64,000 nucleotides of DNA. Origin: Metarhizium brunneum. Taxonomy: Eukaryota; Ascomycota; Sordariomycetes; Hypocreales; Clavicipitaceae. The notes under the pieces were generated by a model. It saw only the letters and a program-made list of their open reading frames with translations. It made no database searches and was not told where the DNA came from. Positions 35,163 to 44,690 of this stretch are shown here, in pieces. The DNA is taken from contig NC_089422.1 of NCBI RefSeq assembly GCF_013426205.1, positions 3,348,001 through 3,412,000 of the forward strand. Direction: 5' to 3'. Positions within the stretch are counted from its first letter, which is position 1, and each line of letters starts with the position of its first letter. Made by a program: the position numbers and the translations under genes.

Positions 35163-36479
35163 TTAAAGCAGGGTCAAGGAACCAGCAAGGACAGCCAAGA
35201 CGAAGTAGGCCGCGCCAGAGAACTTTTCAACGGTAGATGAGGCGCCCTTGACGACTGTGGAGGAGGCAGTAGCACCAGAGGTGGTGCCAGAGCCACCGCC
35301 AGTGTTGGAGCCGCCATTGTTGGAGCCGCCGTTGTTACCAGAGCCGTTGGAGCCGTTGGAGCCGTCAGAGCCAGGGTTGCCGGAGCCTCCAGTAGAGGTA
35401 GGCCTGGAGGCACCAGTGGCAGTAGCAGTACCGTTGACAGCACCGGTAGCAGTAGCAGTACCGGTAGCAGTGCCGGTAGCAGTGCCAGTAGCGCTAGAGA
35501 CAACGCTTGAAGACTTGGGCTTAGTCTTGAAGGTCTTGGGGCAAGTCAGGTCGAAGAGAGGGGTGGTCAGGTCCTTGGCGATGGCGAACTTGACCTTGTT
35601 GTCGGGGTTGGAGTCACGCAGGGTATACCAGAAGGTAGGAACCTTGTTGAAGAGACTGCGGCAACCAACTTCGTCCCAGTAATATTTGGCGTTTTCGACA
35701 GATGCCTTGGCCTCGTCCCAATCAGGGCCGGTGGTTGGCCAGCCGGTCTCTGTGACCCAGATTGGCTTTCCATTGATGGCATTGACAGTAGCACCATACG
35801 CCTTCTCAAATAGGTAAGGGGCATTCTCGATGGAATTTCCCTTGCCGTTTTCATAGAAGGGGTACTCATCGACGCCTACCCAGTCCACAGCGTCGATGAC
35901 GGGCTTGACGGAGGAGTTGGTCCAGGCATCCCAAGTGTCCACGTGTCCCACCGGAACCTTGCTCAAGGCACTGTCCTTGAAGGCCTTTTTGTAGTCTCCA
36001 ATAAACTTGAGAATGGAATCAGGGGAGTTGCCCACGCCGGCCTTGTTCTTCGAACCGGTCTGTGAATCTCTGTAAAGATCTTCGCTTCCTACAGATATTC
36101 CTACCACGAGGTCTGTGAACTCCTTGCCGTACGTCTTGACGGCTTTTTGCAGGGCGCTAATCTCCTTGTCAATGTTGTCAGTGCCCGAGGCCCAGATACC
36201 CAAGAGCAATTGGGTCTTGGTCTCCATGGCGGCCTCGAAAGCCTGGATGGGGTCGTCCTGTGAGTAGGCCTGGATGTTGGTGTAGAGGCGGACAGTGTTG
36301 AAGGTCCCAGGGGCACCCTTGAGGCCCTGGGCGCCCTTCATCTCGGCCTCGAAGTCTTTCTTGAATTTGGCAGACCGGTCCGCAAAGGTTGCTCCAGAGT
36401 TGAAACCAAGAATGTTGTTGGTTGCCGCCGAGACGCCCATGGTCATGGCGCTCGCAAGGAGAGTAGTCGACAGATGCAT
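35163..36479 (-). CDS. GPI-anchored endo-beta-1,3-glucanase (GH17, eglC-like)
   Basis: Cell-wall glucan endo-1,3-beta-glucosidase, 438 aa, single exon. I start at MHLSTTLLAS (36479) rather than the in-frame ATG at 36503, because only the shorter form begins with a signal peptide (cleavage likely after GVSA, residue 18). The GH17 domain covers about residues 20-315; the acid/base is Glu133 in GISVGSEDLYR and the nucleophile Glu244 in WVTETGWPT. Residues from about 325 form a stalk with repeated Gly-Thr-Ala-Thr units, then a Gly/Ser/Asn-rich run. The tail ends in a hydrophobic GPI-attachment signal (AAYFVLAVLAGSLTLL). The corresponding DNA (35,330-35,500) is a coding minisatellite. Role: remodelling of wall glucan, as for the Aspergillus EglC group. 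Confidence 0.93.
   Translation of the reverse strand: MHLSTTLLASAMTMGVSAATNNILGFNSGATFADRSAKFKKDFEAEMKGAQGLKGAPGTFNTVRLYTNIQAYSQDDPIQAFEAAMETKTQLLLGIWASGTDNIDKEISALQKAVKTYGKEFTDLVVGISVGSEDLYRDSQTGSKNKAGVGNSPDSILKFIGDYKKAFKDSALSKVPVGHVDTWDAWTNSSVKPVIDAVDWVGVDEYPFYENGKGNSIENAPYLFEKAYGATVNAINGKPIWVTETGWPTTGPDWDEAKASVENAKYYWDEVGCRSLFNKVPTFWYTLRDSNPDNKVKFAIAKDLTTPLFDLTCPKTFKTKPKSSSVVSSATGTATGTATGTATATGAVNGTATATGASRPTSTGGSGNPGSDGSNGSNGSGNNGGSNNGGSNTGGGSGTTSGATASSTVVKGASSTVEKFSGAAYFVLAVLAGSLTLL
35330..35500 (-). repeat. Coding minisatellite in the GH17 stalk
   Basis: Imperfect tandem units encode Gly-Thr-Ala-Thr repeats (plus-strand unit about GGTAGCAGTACC) and, next to them, Gly-Ser-Asn repeats. 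Such stalks vary in length between strains by slippage (general knowledge). Confidence 0.7.
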
Positions 36480-38613
36480 TTTGGGCGGCTGAATTTCTTT
36501 CAATTTTGGAAAATGAATTTCTCAAGGCCCACGGCTATACAGGGGAAACCAAGTAGTCTTATTTTGCAAGAAGAGTCGGTTTTGAAGGAGTGGTTTCGAT
36601 AGTTCGTTCTGTGAATGAGCGTGTTGCGGAGTCTAAAGTGTTATTAACGAATTACGACGCGAAGAGCCACGAAAGCAACAAAACAAAAGAATGGCTTTGA
36701 AAAAAAAAGAGAGTCACAGCGGCAAAGAAAGAAACTGCTCTGGGACTCTTGGAGAGAAGGATGGATGAGGAGGAAAGGAATAGAAGACGGTGCAACGCGT
36801 GAGGCGATCAGCAACGCTTTTACCCCTGGGTGCCTTGTTTTTCTTGATGAGTAAATGCACAGCCCCGGCCCACTAATTGCCGAGTTCGTGAGAAGCCTGC
36901 TCAAAGTGGTTGGATGTTAGCCGCTGCCTCCAGGCCTCCAGCGGTTCGTCCCTTTGCTCAGGTAGCACAACGCCAGCTGGCCGTACAAGACCACTTTTTC
37001 CCCTGACGCCATCCATGTGCAGAGACTCCAGTCGTGGTTGGCGGTGGCTGCCCTTGTTGGAGCGGGTCAGCTTGGCCAGCCGTCAAAGCCCTCGAACCGG
37101 GCGATTTTTGGCTCATGACTGGCCAGGTCCGGCCTGGCGGCGCGATGCCCTTGTTTTTCCCTCCTGTCCTCCAATCCCACCGCATTTCAAGGTGGCTATG
37201 GGCTGTCCGCGAGCGATACGAGATTGCAGGTAATTGCTCTGTTTTTTTCTTTTCCGCCATTTCGGCGATATGACTGCCAACTTCCTAGGCGACTCCATCC
37301 TCGTCTTCTGGCTCGCCATACCAGTCTCGATAGAGCCGCACATGAACTTCCAGGGAGAGCCATCGGAGCTTTCCATTGCCACCGTCATGGAGGGTAATGC
37401 ATCATTGTTTGATTGGCCCTTTGCATCGACATGACAACAAAGGCTCATTCAGCGCCTCCACGAATAATGCTCCTGTCTCAGTCCCTGAGAATTCTCACCT
37501 TGGAGGATCTACAAAACCCCAGCACCTTGGTCGGTCGAGGCCAATTCCCGCCGATACTGGGGACCGCAGCACAAAGATGGAGCCCATTCCAGCCGTGTCT
37601 CCACTCACAGCGGGCACTCCCCGGTCCAAGGTTCTAAAAATTCTTTGTTCCTGGCGTTCGGGCGGTTCTAGCCTTTGTCAGGGCACCAATGCCTCGTTTG
37701 TCCAGCTCAGAGGGAGCCACTATGTCTCAATTGGCCAGACCGGACAGGACCAATGCGACGAACGGCAACTTCCCTGTGTTCATCCGTTTGTTTCAACTTT
37801 CAAGCGAGCATTGAATAACCCCCGTCTGTCTGTCAGAACGTCAAGTAAATTGGCGTGACCTTTTGACGAGTAATGACTTGAGCGCACAGTACGGAGCACT
37901 CCATTGTGTAACGTATCATTTGACCCTTTTTCCGAGTTGAAAAATGAGAGATGCTGACTGCTCCTTGCTTAGTACTAGTACCGGGCATCATCCGTCGACT
38001 GTCGGTGTCTAGATTGCCATGACGGTAGCCCAATCGCCAAAGCGCTTCAGCGATCCTCGCAACGGCACCCGCATTCCTGACTCAAATACATGTTCGGTAT
38101 CAAGAACGACGACAACAGAATCTACCCAACCCTCACAGGGAATCTTTCCACCTTTACTCCAAAGCAGGCGCAGCCAGACCCAGTCAACAAGCCCAATCAC
38201 AGTGCACTCTGCCTTGAGCTCCCAACTCTCTAACAGTTCCACCTTGATCGATGCTTCCTTTTGAAACCCAGTTAATTCGTCAATGCTAGCAGCAGCAAGT
38301 TGCCCGAAACCAGCCACCCATACTACACGAGTGCCCGTTCCAATAAGTGGATTATTCTCCTCTGTCGTGTTCGCTTGCAAACCTCGACCGCCAGTGCTTC
38401 ATCAGATGTATCTCCCAATCCATTGCGTGGCTATTCCTTGAGCAAGGGGCGATGTAGACGAAGGATCAGGTCCAGGACCAACATGCTAAGAGGGGTAAAA
38501 TAAAAGCATCCTTGACAGGAAGGAGCAAGTCAATCAGTTTCTGTACTCCGTATTCCTGGAGGTGCTTGAACTTGGGCTTGAATATTAAGTCCTGACTGTG
38601 TAACAGATATGTT
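36480..38613. other. Intergenic, promoter of GH17 gene and gene-poor flank
   Basis: 2.1 kb. A long A/G- and T-rich leader lies directly upstream of the GH17 start (36.48-36.85 kb). TACGGAGTA copy 7 is at 38544. The open frames (for example 37,376-37,858) have no domain or coding character. Confidence 0.5.
38544..38552 (-). repeat. TACGGAGTA motif copy 7
   Basis: Exact 9-mer on minus, 60 bp before the palindromic element at 38614. Confidence 0.7.
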
Positions 38614-38652
38614 GCACCAAAAAATGGGCGTGGCTACGCCAAATTTTTGTGT
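38614..38652 (+). repeat. Imperfect palindromic element, left copy
   Basis: The core GGGCGTGGCTACGCC is flanked by an A-run on the left and a T-run on the right, so the arms (CACCAAAAAATGGGCGTGG against the complement of CTACGCCAAATTTTTGTG) could fold on themselves. The first 28 bases match the reverse complement of 41027-41054 at 25 positions. It may be a transposon end, a MITE relic or a dispersed binding site. Confidence 0.55.
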
Positions 38653-39106
38653 GTTGGTAGTCACCCCTATTTTGCGACAAGATAGTTCCTGGCTAGCTGT
38701 AACAGCCAACATAACGTGGCAATAACAGCTGACGACGGGCCTCATCACATGACCTTACACGTGTTTTCAGACTACATCTTACTGGAACTCGCAAGTGCGC
38801 CTTTCAAGTTGTTTCTGTTTCACCCTCGGGACAAATGATAATTAAGCAAAGCGCCGCTTTGCTTGAGATTTACGTCATTGATGCGAAGGGCAGGCAAGCC
38901 AGGGAGTGTAGCTTCTTTGATGGGAGTCCCAGGTCACTGCGCCACTATAATTGCAAGCCACATCCCGTGAAAACTTAATCTATAATTGGTCTACATGACC
39001 TTAAATTGCTACTATTGACTTAAATTGTAATGCCGGTACAGATCTTTGTGGATCGTCGCGAACCTGCCTTTTTTGATGTAGGCACCTTCCAAGGCCACCT
39101 AACAGC

Positions 39107-39245
39107 CCCAACGGCTTCAAATTCAATAGCTTCGAAAGCGTCGAATTCGATAACAGCTTCAAAAGCCTCGAATTCAGCAACTTCAACAGACCCGAATTCA
39201 ATAGCAGCCTCGAATTTAACAGCTTCAAAAGCCTCAAATTTTGAA
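39107..39245. repeat. Degenerate minisatellite
   Basis: About six imperfect units built on AGCTTCAAAAGCCTCGAATT, with units of roughly 15 and 24 bp mixed. It lies between the left palindromic element and the decayed secreted-protein gene. Both strands are open through the repeat (Ala/Ser/Asn-rich on plus, Leu-rich on minus) because unit lengths are multiples of three, but neither frame looks like a gene. Confidence 0.65.
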
Positions 39246-39660
39246 CAACCCCCCCCGGCTTGCCGCTTTGCTTACACTTATGACAAGGGTTTACGTTGTC
39301 ATCAAGCCCAGTAGTACAATCATGGTACAAGTATCGTGCAAGCATAACCTTGAATGATAGAAGGGTCAAGTCTGGTATGTGGGGAGACTGTCGGCATGTC
39401 AGCAACATGTACGGCGCAACTTGCAGCTATTATTCTTGGTTAATGTGAGACAAATTAAGTGGACAGAGAAGAAACTAGCCCTTTCTATTAGAATTCTAGA
39501 TGGGTACTAATGCCTCATCATGCAGTCTAGTTGCTACGTCTGTCCAGTGTGGTATCACATAAACAAGAATGTGTCTCAACGCTGCTCTGTACCTGGAGAT
39601 GCCACCAGAACGAGGCACAAGGCGAGAAGGAATCATGGAAAAATTGATGTCCAAGTCGAG

Positions 39661-39668
39661 TATAAAAG
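39661..39668 (+). promoter_or_regulatory. Probable TATA box of the decayed secreted-protein gene
   Basis: TATAAAAG in a GAGTATAAAAGTG context, 138 bp before the lost start codon at 39806. It suggests the gene downstream was once transcribed from here. Confidence 0.5.
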
Positions 39669-39805
39669 TGTACCATGCCCTTGACCAACTCTGTGTGAAT
39701 AGTCCAGCAGTCCATCACTCACAACTACCATTACCATAAGCCAGCTACCACTTTATACATTTTTTGCCTTTCCCCCCCATCAATTTTCACACAAAGACAT
39801 CCAGC

Positions 39806-40526
39806 ATCAAGCACGCTGTACTCGTCAACCTCTTTCTAACCGGATCAGCCTTGGCCATGCCAGCCGCTGTTCCGGATGAAGAGCCAGGGTGCCCAACAGA
39901 TCGGCCGTCTAAAGATGGCAACTCCCTTTTTAGCCAAAAAGCACTCCACATTCAGAAACAATGCCAGAAGGACCTATTTCGCGATGACAGCATGATTAAA
40001 GACATAGACCAGGCCGGCAAAGATGCTATTTGCGTAGAGTTTGGTCGAGAGGGTGTCAAGTGTCGCGATGACATCGGCTGTCTGGACCAGGTGGGCAAGG
40101 TGGCCAACAAGTGCTTGAAATCTACCCAAAAGTCTGCCAAGCAGCCTGCAGGCAAGGTTGCAGACGTCGATGGTATTTCTGGACTGTTTCCGAAAGGGCA
40201 CCAGCGGCGAACAAGCCCCTGCCAACGGGGATCGTGGCCAGCCAGCCTTTGCCGAGGCAGTCGAATTGTTTAATTCCTGTTAGCAGGGCTCTGGTAACGG
40301 CAGTGACGCCGAGTTGCTTAAATCGGCAAACAATTACATGGACGTCCAGAATAATGGCGAAGGCCCCGAGTGTCGCGATCATGTGCGAAAGTCCGCGTAG
40401 GAGTGCATCAAGTTCGTTTAAAACAAGAAGACCATCGACGGGTTAACTGAAATAGCTTCCCGTGATTGTGTTAACAATCGTTACGACACTAGCATGAGGG
40501 ACAAGGAGTGCAGTCAATGCGAATAA
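39806..40526 (+). pseudogene. Decayed small secreted cysteine-containing protein
   Basis: A frame open from 39764 has no ATG before residue 32, yet contains a typical signal peptide (KHAVLVNLFLTGSALA) directly after an ATC codon at 39806-39808, where a start codon would be expected. The mature part has spaced cysteines (EPGC, QKQCQKD, DAICVEF, VKCRDDIGC, ANKCLK). Near 40,165-40,200 the likely coding frame shifts by one base; the second frame carries similar modules (GPECRDHVRKS, SRDCVNN, KECSQCE) but is stopped at 40281 (TAG), 40398 (TAG) and 40419 (TAA), ending at 40524-40526. The EGxxCRD modules in both halves suggest an internal duplication. Family not recognised. An unusual intron (GTTGCA donor to CAG at 40286) could bypass the shift and the first stop, but not the other two. 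Confidence 0.6.
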
Positions 40527-41537
40527 CTAGACAATTAAACTGCAGGCTGCGGCGGCCTAGCCTTCGAGTCATGGGCAGCTGCGGGCAGAACATTGAAGTT
40601 AGGCTTGGGTTCTTTCTACCAAATGCGCTTTTAGTATGTACATAGGTAGAGATGGAGGAGCTCTCAGTCACCTTTTCTTCTCCTTCTAGATTATAGTAGT
40701 TGACTGGTCAGCTTTGAATACACTCGTTTGGCTTGAACCTGTTGAGGGTCATCATGTCGTGGGGGCGTTGGCCTCGCCGTCTGCCCATGCCTTGACGAGT
40801 GTTACTGCTCCATTTGCCAAGGATATCTTGCGCTTCATCTTGGCTCTGATCTTGTGTTGAATACTTGTAGTATGCTATATATATATTAAACATTTCCTGG
40901 CATTTCTAGCCCGCTTTAATAACTGGCCCGTCTTACTATCCAGCACCACCTTTAAGCGGTAACATTGAACATTGAAGGGTAACAAGCTGTTGCAGGATAT
41001 AAATGGTACCAGCACATAATTACATGTGGCGTGGCCACGCCCATTGTTTTGTGCGACTTGACACAACATTGAAGCCACATGCACCTAAAACATATGGCGC
41101 CGCCAGCCCAATTGGGCCTCCCCGTACTCGACTATTGGCACGCGTATGCACTAGTAGTAGCCGAGGTGGAGACAAGGTCAGGGCAAGTCGGTGTGCCAGA
41201 CCTCGGGTCAACTATCACCACATGCAGTCACCACCTCGTCACGCAGTTACCAAGAGGCTGGTACAATTATTTTACCACGCCAAGGCCGCGGCAGCACTGC
41301 ATGGGTAGTACTTGTCATTTTTCCAATCGAGCTGCTCTTCTTGCGTCAAACATTGCTCGTAGAGCCTGTTCAACCGGCAGAAGGCTTTGACGTGGGTTCT
41401 CACCTGGACAATCACGGTTCACATCGCCCCTGGCTGCCAACGCGGTCGACTCCGGCCGGATATCTGCAACTCCTCATCAGCCTCGATCCAGCTCTCCACC
41501 TCCGTGTTCTGCCCGTTCCACATCGCAGACACCCAGA
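40527..41537. other. Intergenic, promoter of the CoA ligase gene
   Basis: 1.0 kb. It contains a (TA)n run near 40,876 and the right palindromic element at 41027-41054. No gene is recognised. The last 200 bp are pyrimidine-rich, as in a leader. Confidence 0.5.
41017..41054 (-). repeat. Imperfect palindromic element, right copy
   Basis: In inverted orientation to the copy at 38614: the reverse complement of 41027-41054 matches it at 25 of 28 positions, with core GGGCGTGGCCACGCC. A weaker match may continue inward after a 2-base gap (GTGCTGGTA against GTGTTGGTA). The two copies bracket 2.4 kb containing the minisatellite and the pseudogene. Confidence 0.55.
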
Positions 41538-43360
41538 ATGCCCTTCTACCCCCCATCATGGGTTCCTCAGCTTCCAGAGATCCCCGACTCCATCTCCTTG
41601 GAGACGTTCATGTTCGACGAGAGATATGGTCGCTGTCCGGTGCAACATTCTCGCGCCTCGTTCACGGATGGCCTAACCGGCAGGTCCTATGGTGTTCTGG
41701 AGTTGCAGCAGCGCGTTGACCACCTCTCACGCGCCCTATCCAAGGAACTTGGTTTTGAAGCTCACCAAGGCACAGAGTGGGACAAGGTGGTCGCGTGCTT
41801 TAGTCTCAACTCTATAGACTATTTAACCTTGGCCTGGGCTGTCCATCGACTCGGTGGTATCTTGTCCTGCGTCAACGCCTCGTACAATGCCAGCGAGCTG
41901 GAGTATCAGCTGAGGGATTCTGGGGCCAAGGCTGTTTTCACCTGCCTGCCCCTGCTAAAGACAACAATGGCCGCGGTGGCGAGAATTGGAATCCCCGAGG
42001 AACGAATTTTCCTGCACCAACTCGCCCCATCCGTCACGCCCGGTCTCTCCAACCCCGGCCTCAAAACAACAGACGACTTGATCAGGGCTGGTGCCAGCTT
42101 GCCCTCGTGTAAGCCTGCCGATGCATATTGGAAGAAAGGAGATGGCGCAAAGAGGATTGCCTTCCTTTGCTACAGTAGCGGGACCTCTGGCCTTCCCAAG
42201 GGCGTCATGATTGCACACAGGAACGTTATTGCTAATGCCATTCAGTTCGTGGCTCATGGACGGCCCAACCGAGATTCTCTTGAGAAGGAGCTCGGGGTGA
42301 GTCGCTACACGGAAAACTGCTTGGGGCTTCTACCAATGTCGCACATCTATGGCCTGATCGTCATCTGCCACGTTGGTCCCTATCGCGGAGACGGAGTTGT
42401 CGTTCTACCCCGGTATGACTTCAAGCTTTTGCTCCACACTATTCAGGACTTCAAGATCGAAATGTTGTACCTTGTCCCACCTATGGTTCTTCATGTGGCA
42501 AAGCAACCGGACGTCGTCAAACAATTTGACCTGTCGTCGGTCCGTGCAGTGTTCACGGGAGCTGCGCCCCTGAAGGAGGACACGGCAAAGGACTTTCTAA
42601 AGGTCCTACCCAAGGTGGTGCTACTCCAAGGGTATGGACTCACAGAGACCTCGACCGTTGTCTGCGCAACTATGCCTCAGGACATCTTCTTAGGAGGATC
42701 TGGCTCACTCCTACCTGGATTCGTCGCCCGAATCTTTACTCCAGAGGGCGAAGAGGTAAAAGAGTACGACCAGCCTGGTGAGCTTTGGGTGCATTCTCCG
42801 TCTGTCGTTGTCGGATATCTCAACAACAAGAAAGCGACTGACGAGACTTTCGTAACTGCTGACGATGGATTGCGATACATGAGAACCGGAGACGAAGTGC
42901 TCGTTACCAAGAGTGAGAAGGGCAATGAGCACATCTTCGTTACGGACAGAATCAAGGAGTAAGTGAAAGAGGAAACGCCTTCAGTTGTAGCGACTGGTCT
43001 AACTTCTCTTCCAGGTTAATCAAAGTCAAAGGACATCAAGTGGCCCCCGCTGAGCTAGAAGGCCATCTTCTGACGCACCCGGCCGTGAATGACTGTGTGG
43101 TTATTGGAGTTGCTGCCGACCGAGAAGGCGAGGTTCCAAAGGCTTTCGTGGTAAAAACCCCAGGCGTCAACGGGGCCGATGGGGACATCATTGAGAGCAT
43201 CATGAAGCATGTCGCCGACCATAAGAGTGATTACAAGCGACTGAGAGGTGGTGTAGAATTCATTGACGTGGTTCCGAAAAATCCAAGCGGGAAGATCTTG
43301 CGACGTTTGATCAGAGATAAAGAAAAGGACAAGACAAAGCGCGAGCAGGCCAAGTTTTAA
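41538..43360 (+). CDS. AMP-dependent acyl/aryl-CoA ligase (4-coumarate-CoA ligase-like)
   Basis: Adenylate-forming enzyme, 588 aa, that activates a carboxylic acid with ATP and joins it to CoA. Exons 41538-42958 and 43015-43360; the 56-bp intron (GTAAGT donor, TTCCAG acceptor) falls in the hinge and joins DRIKE to LIKVKGHQ. The phosphate-binding loop is SGTSGLPKG at residues 213-221. The YGLTETSTVV motif follows near 360, the YMRTGDEV motif near 450, and the catalytic lysine sits in NPSGKILRR near the C-terminus. The start MPFYPPSWVPQ is typical of fungal 4CL-like proteins. The C-terminus AKF is only a weak peroxisomal PTS1 match. The acid substrate (aromatic or fatty) cannot be read. It converges on a P450. 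Confidence 0.92.
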
Positions 43361-44690
43361 CTTGCAAGAGTGTCTGGATAGCATCTGTTAGCAACTAGCG
43401 GCATGTCATGAATTTGTTACTTGGGACTGCAATCTCCTCTGCAAGGACCCCCGCCTCTCTCTCTATTGTTACACTTGTCTGTGTCTGGAGGGCCATTTAT
43501 CTCTTGATCTACCAAGACAAAGCAGTGAGGCGTCAGTAGAAACCAATGTTTTCTTTCGTGCGTCATGGCCCCCCTCGCGGTTTCCAATGACACTGTTGAC
43601 CCATCTGGGGGCAACAATCGACATTCTAACAGCGGATTTCTTTCGTTGAGCAACGAGTCTTTAGGCTATTCATAGAAACACGGAGAACCAAGTACTGAAC
43701 ACAGTGCCATGAAAGCTGCAACTCGGGCTGGTTCCCATCTCTCATGAAGCAATCCATTGCTCGGGATAAGTGTTCCATACAGCACTCGCTGGACTAGACC
43801 ATGTCAGAACTTCGAAGAAACAATGCATGGACTGCAATTGCTATTTCGGCTCTGAAGCGTCTCCAGATCAACTGCTTTCAAAGCTAGGCACCATAGATTA
43901 TCTCTGACAGTATTTTGGCAAGCACCTCAACGACGATTGCCCGACGGCCATAAAATGTGTGCAAGTGATATCAGGTACAATCACTGGTCGTCATAATCCC
44001 CCCTAGGAATTTCAGCCACAGGAGATTATATTCAAACTTCCGTAGCATATAAGCCCTGCGTAATATCACCCACCACGATCCTTTTCTTCTGCTCAGCTTC
44101 GGCGCTGCCTAATCCCACAGCGAGCGGTTCTTGACGTCTAGCTTACTTGCTCCTGTCTTGCATTGTGGTCGCGTTATGCGTGGAATCTTACTATATTCCA
44201 AGTTGTAATTTTATAGGAACAATCGTTTGCCATAAGAATAATGCACGCATCAACACAACTACACGCTTCCGCTTCCGCTTCCACCAATCACCAACAAGGT
44301 ATTGAACAACAGGACGGCGATTCTTTGCAGCCTGGGTGCCGAGGAAAGCAGCCCATCAAACCCCTGGAGAAGCGTCAACGTGCGTGTGGATTTATATAGT
44401 GGAGTGCCTGATTTAATGACCGACGCTGTATATCTGATCTTCGGCCTCTTGCGACACTCGCCTTGTTCCTGCACACTTATTATCGGCAAGACACTGGCAG
44501 TATTATGCATGCCTGTGGATTAGCAATATATTTATGGGTGGCGTGCATTCCTTCTCAATTAACACAACACCCATGCAAATAATGAGTGAGTGAGTACCCG
44601 TACATGCCTCGCAATGCCAATCTCTTCCATATCAAGTCATAAACCATAGCACTCAGAGGTTTAATTCCACGTATGCTGTTGTCGCTCCAC
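43361..44690. other. Convergent intergenic region
   Basis: 1.33 kb between the stops of the CoA ligase and P450 genes, long for a convergent gap. It has a short CGCTTC repeat near 44,265 and no recognised gene. Confidence 0.5.
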
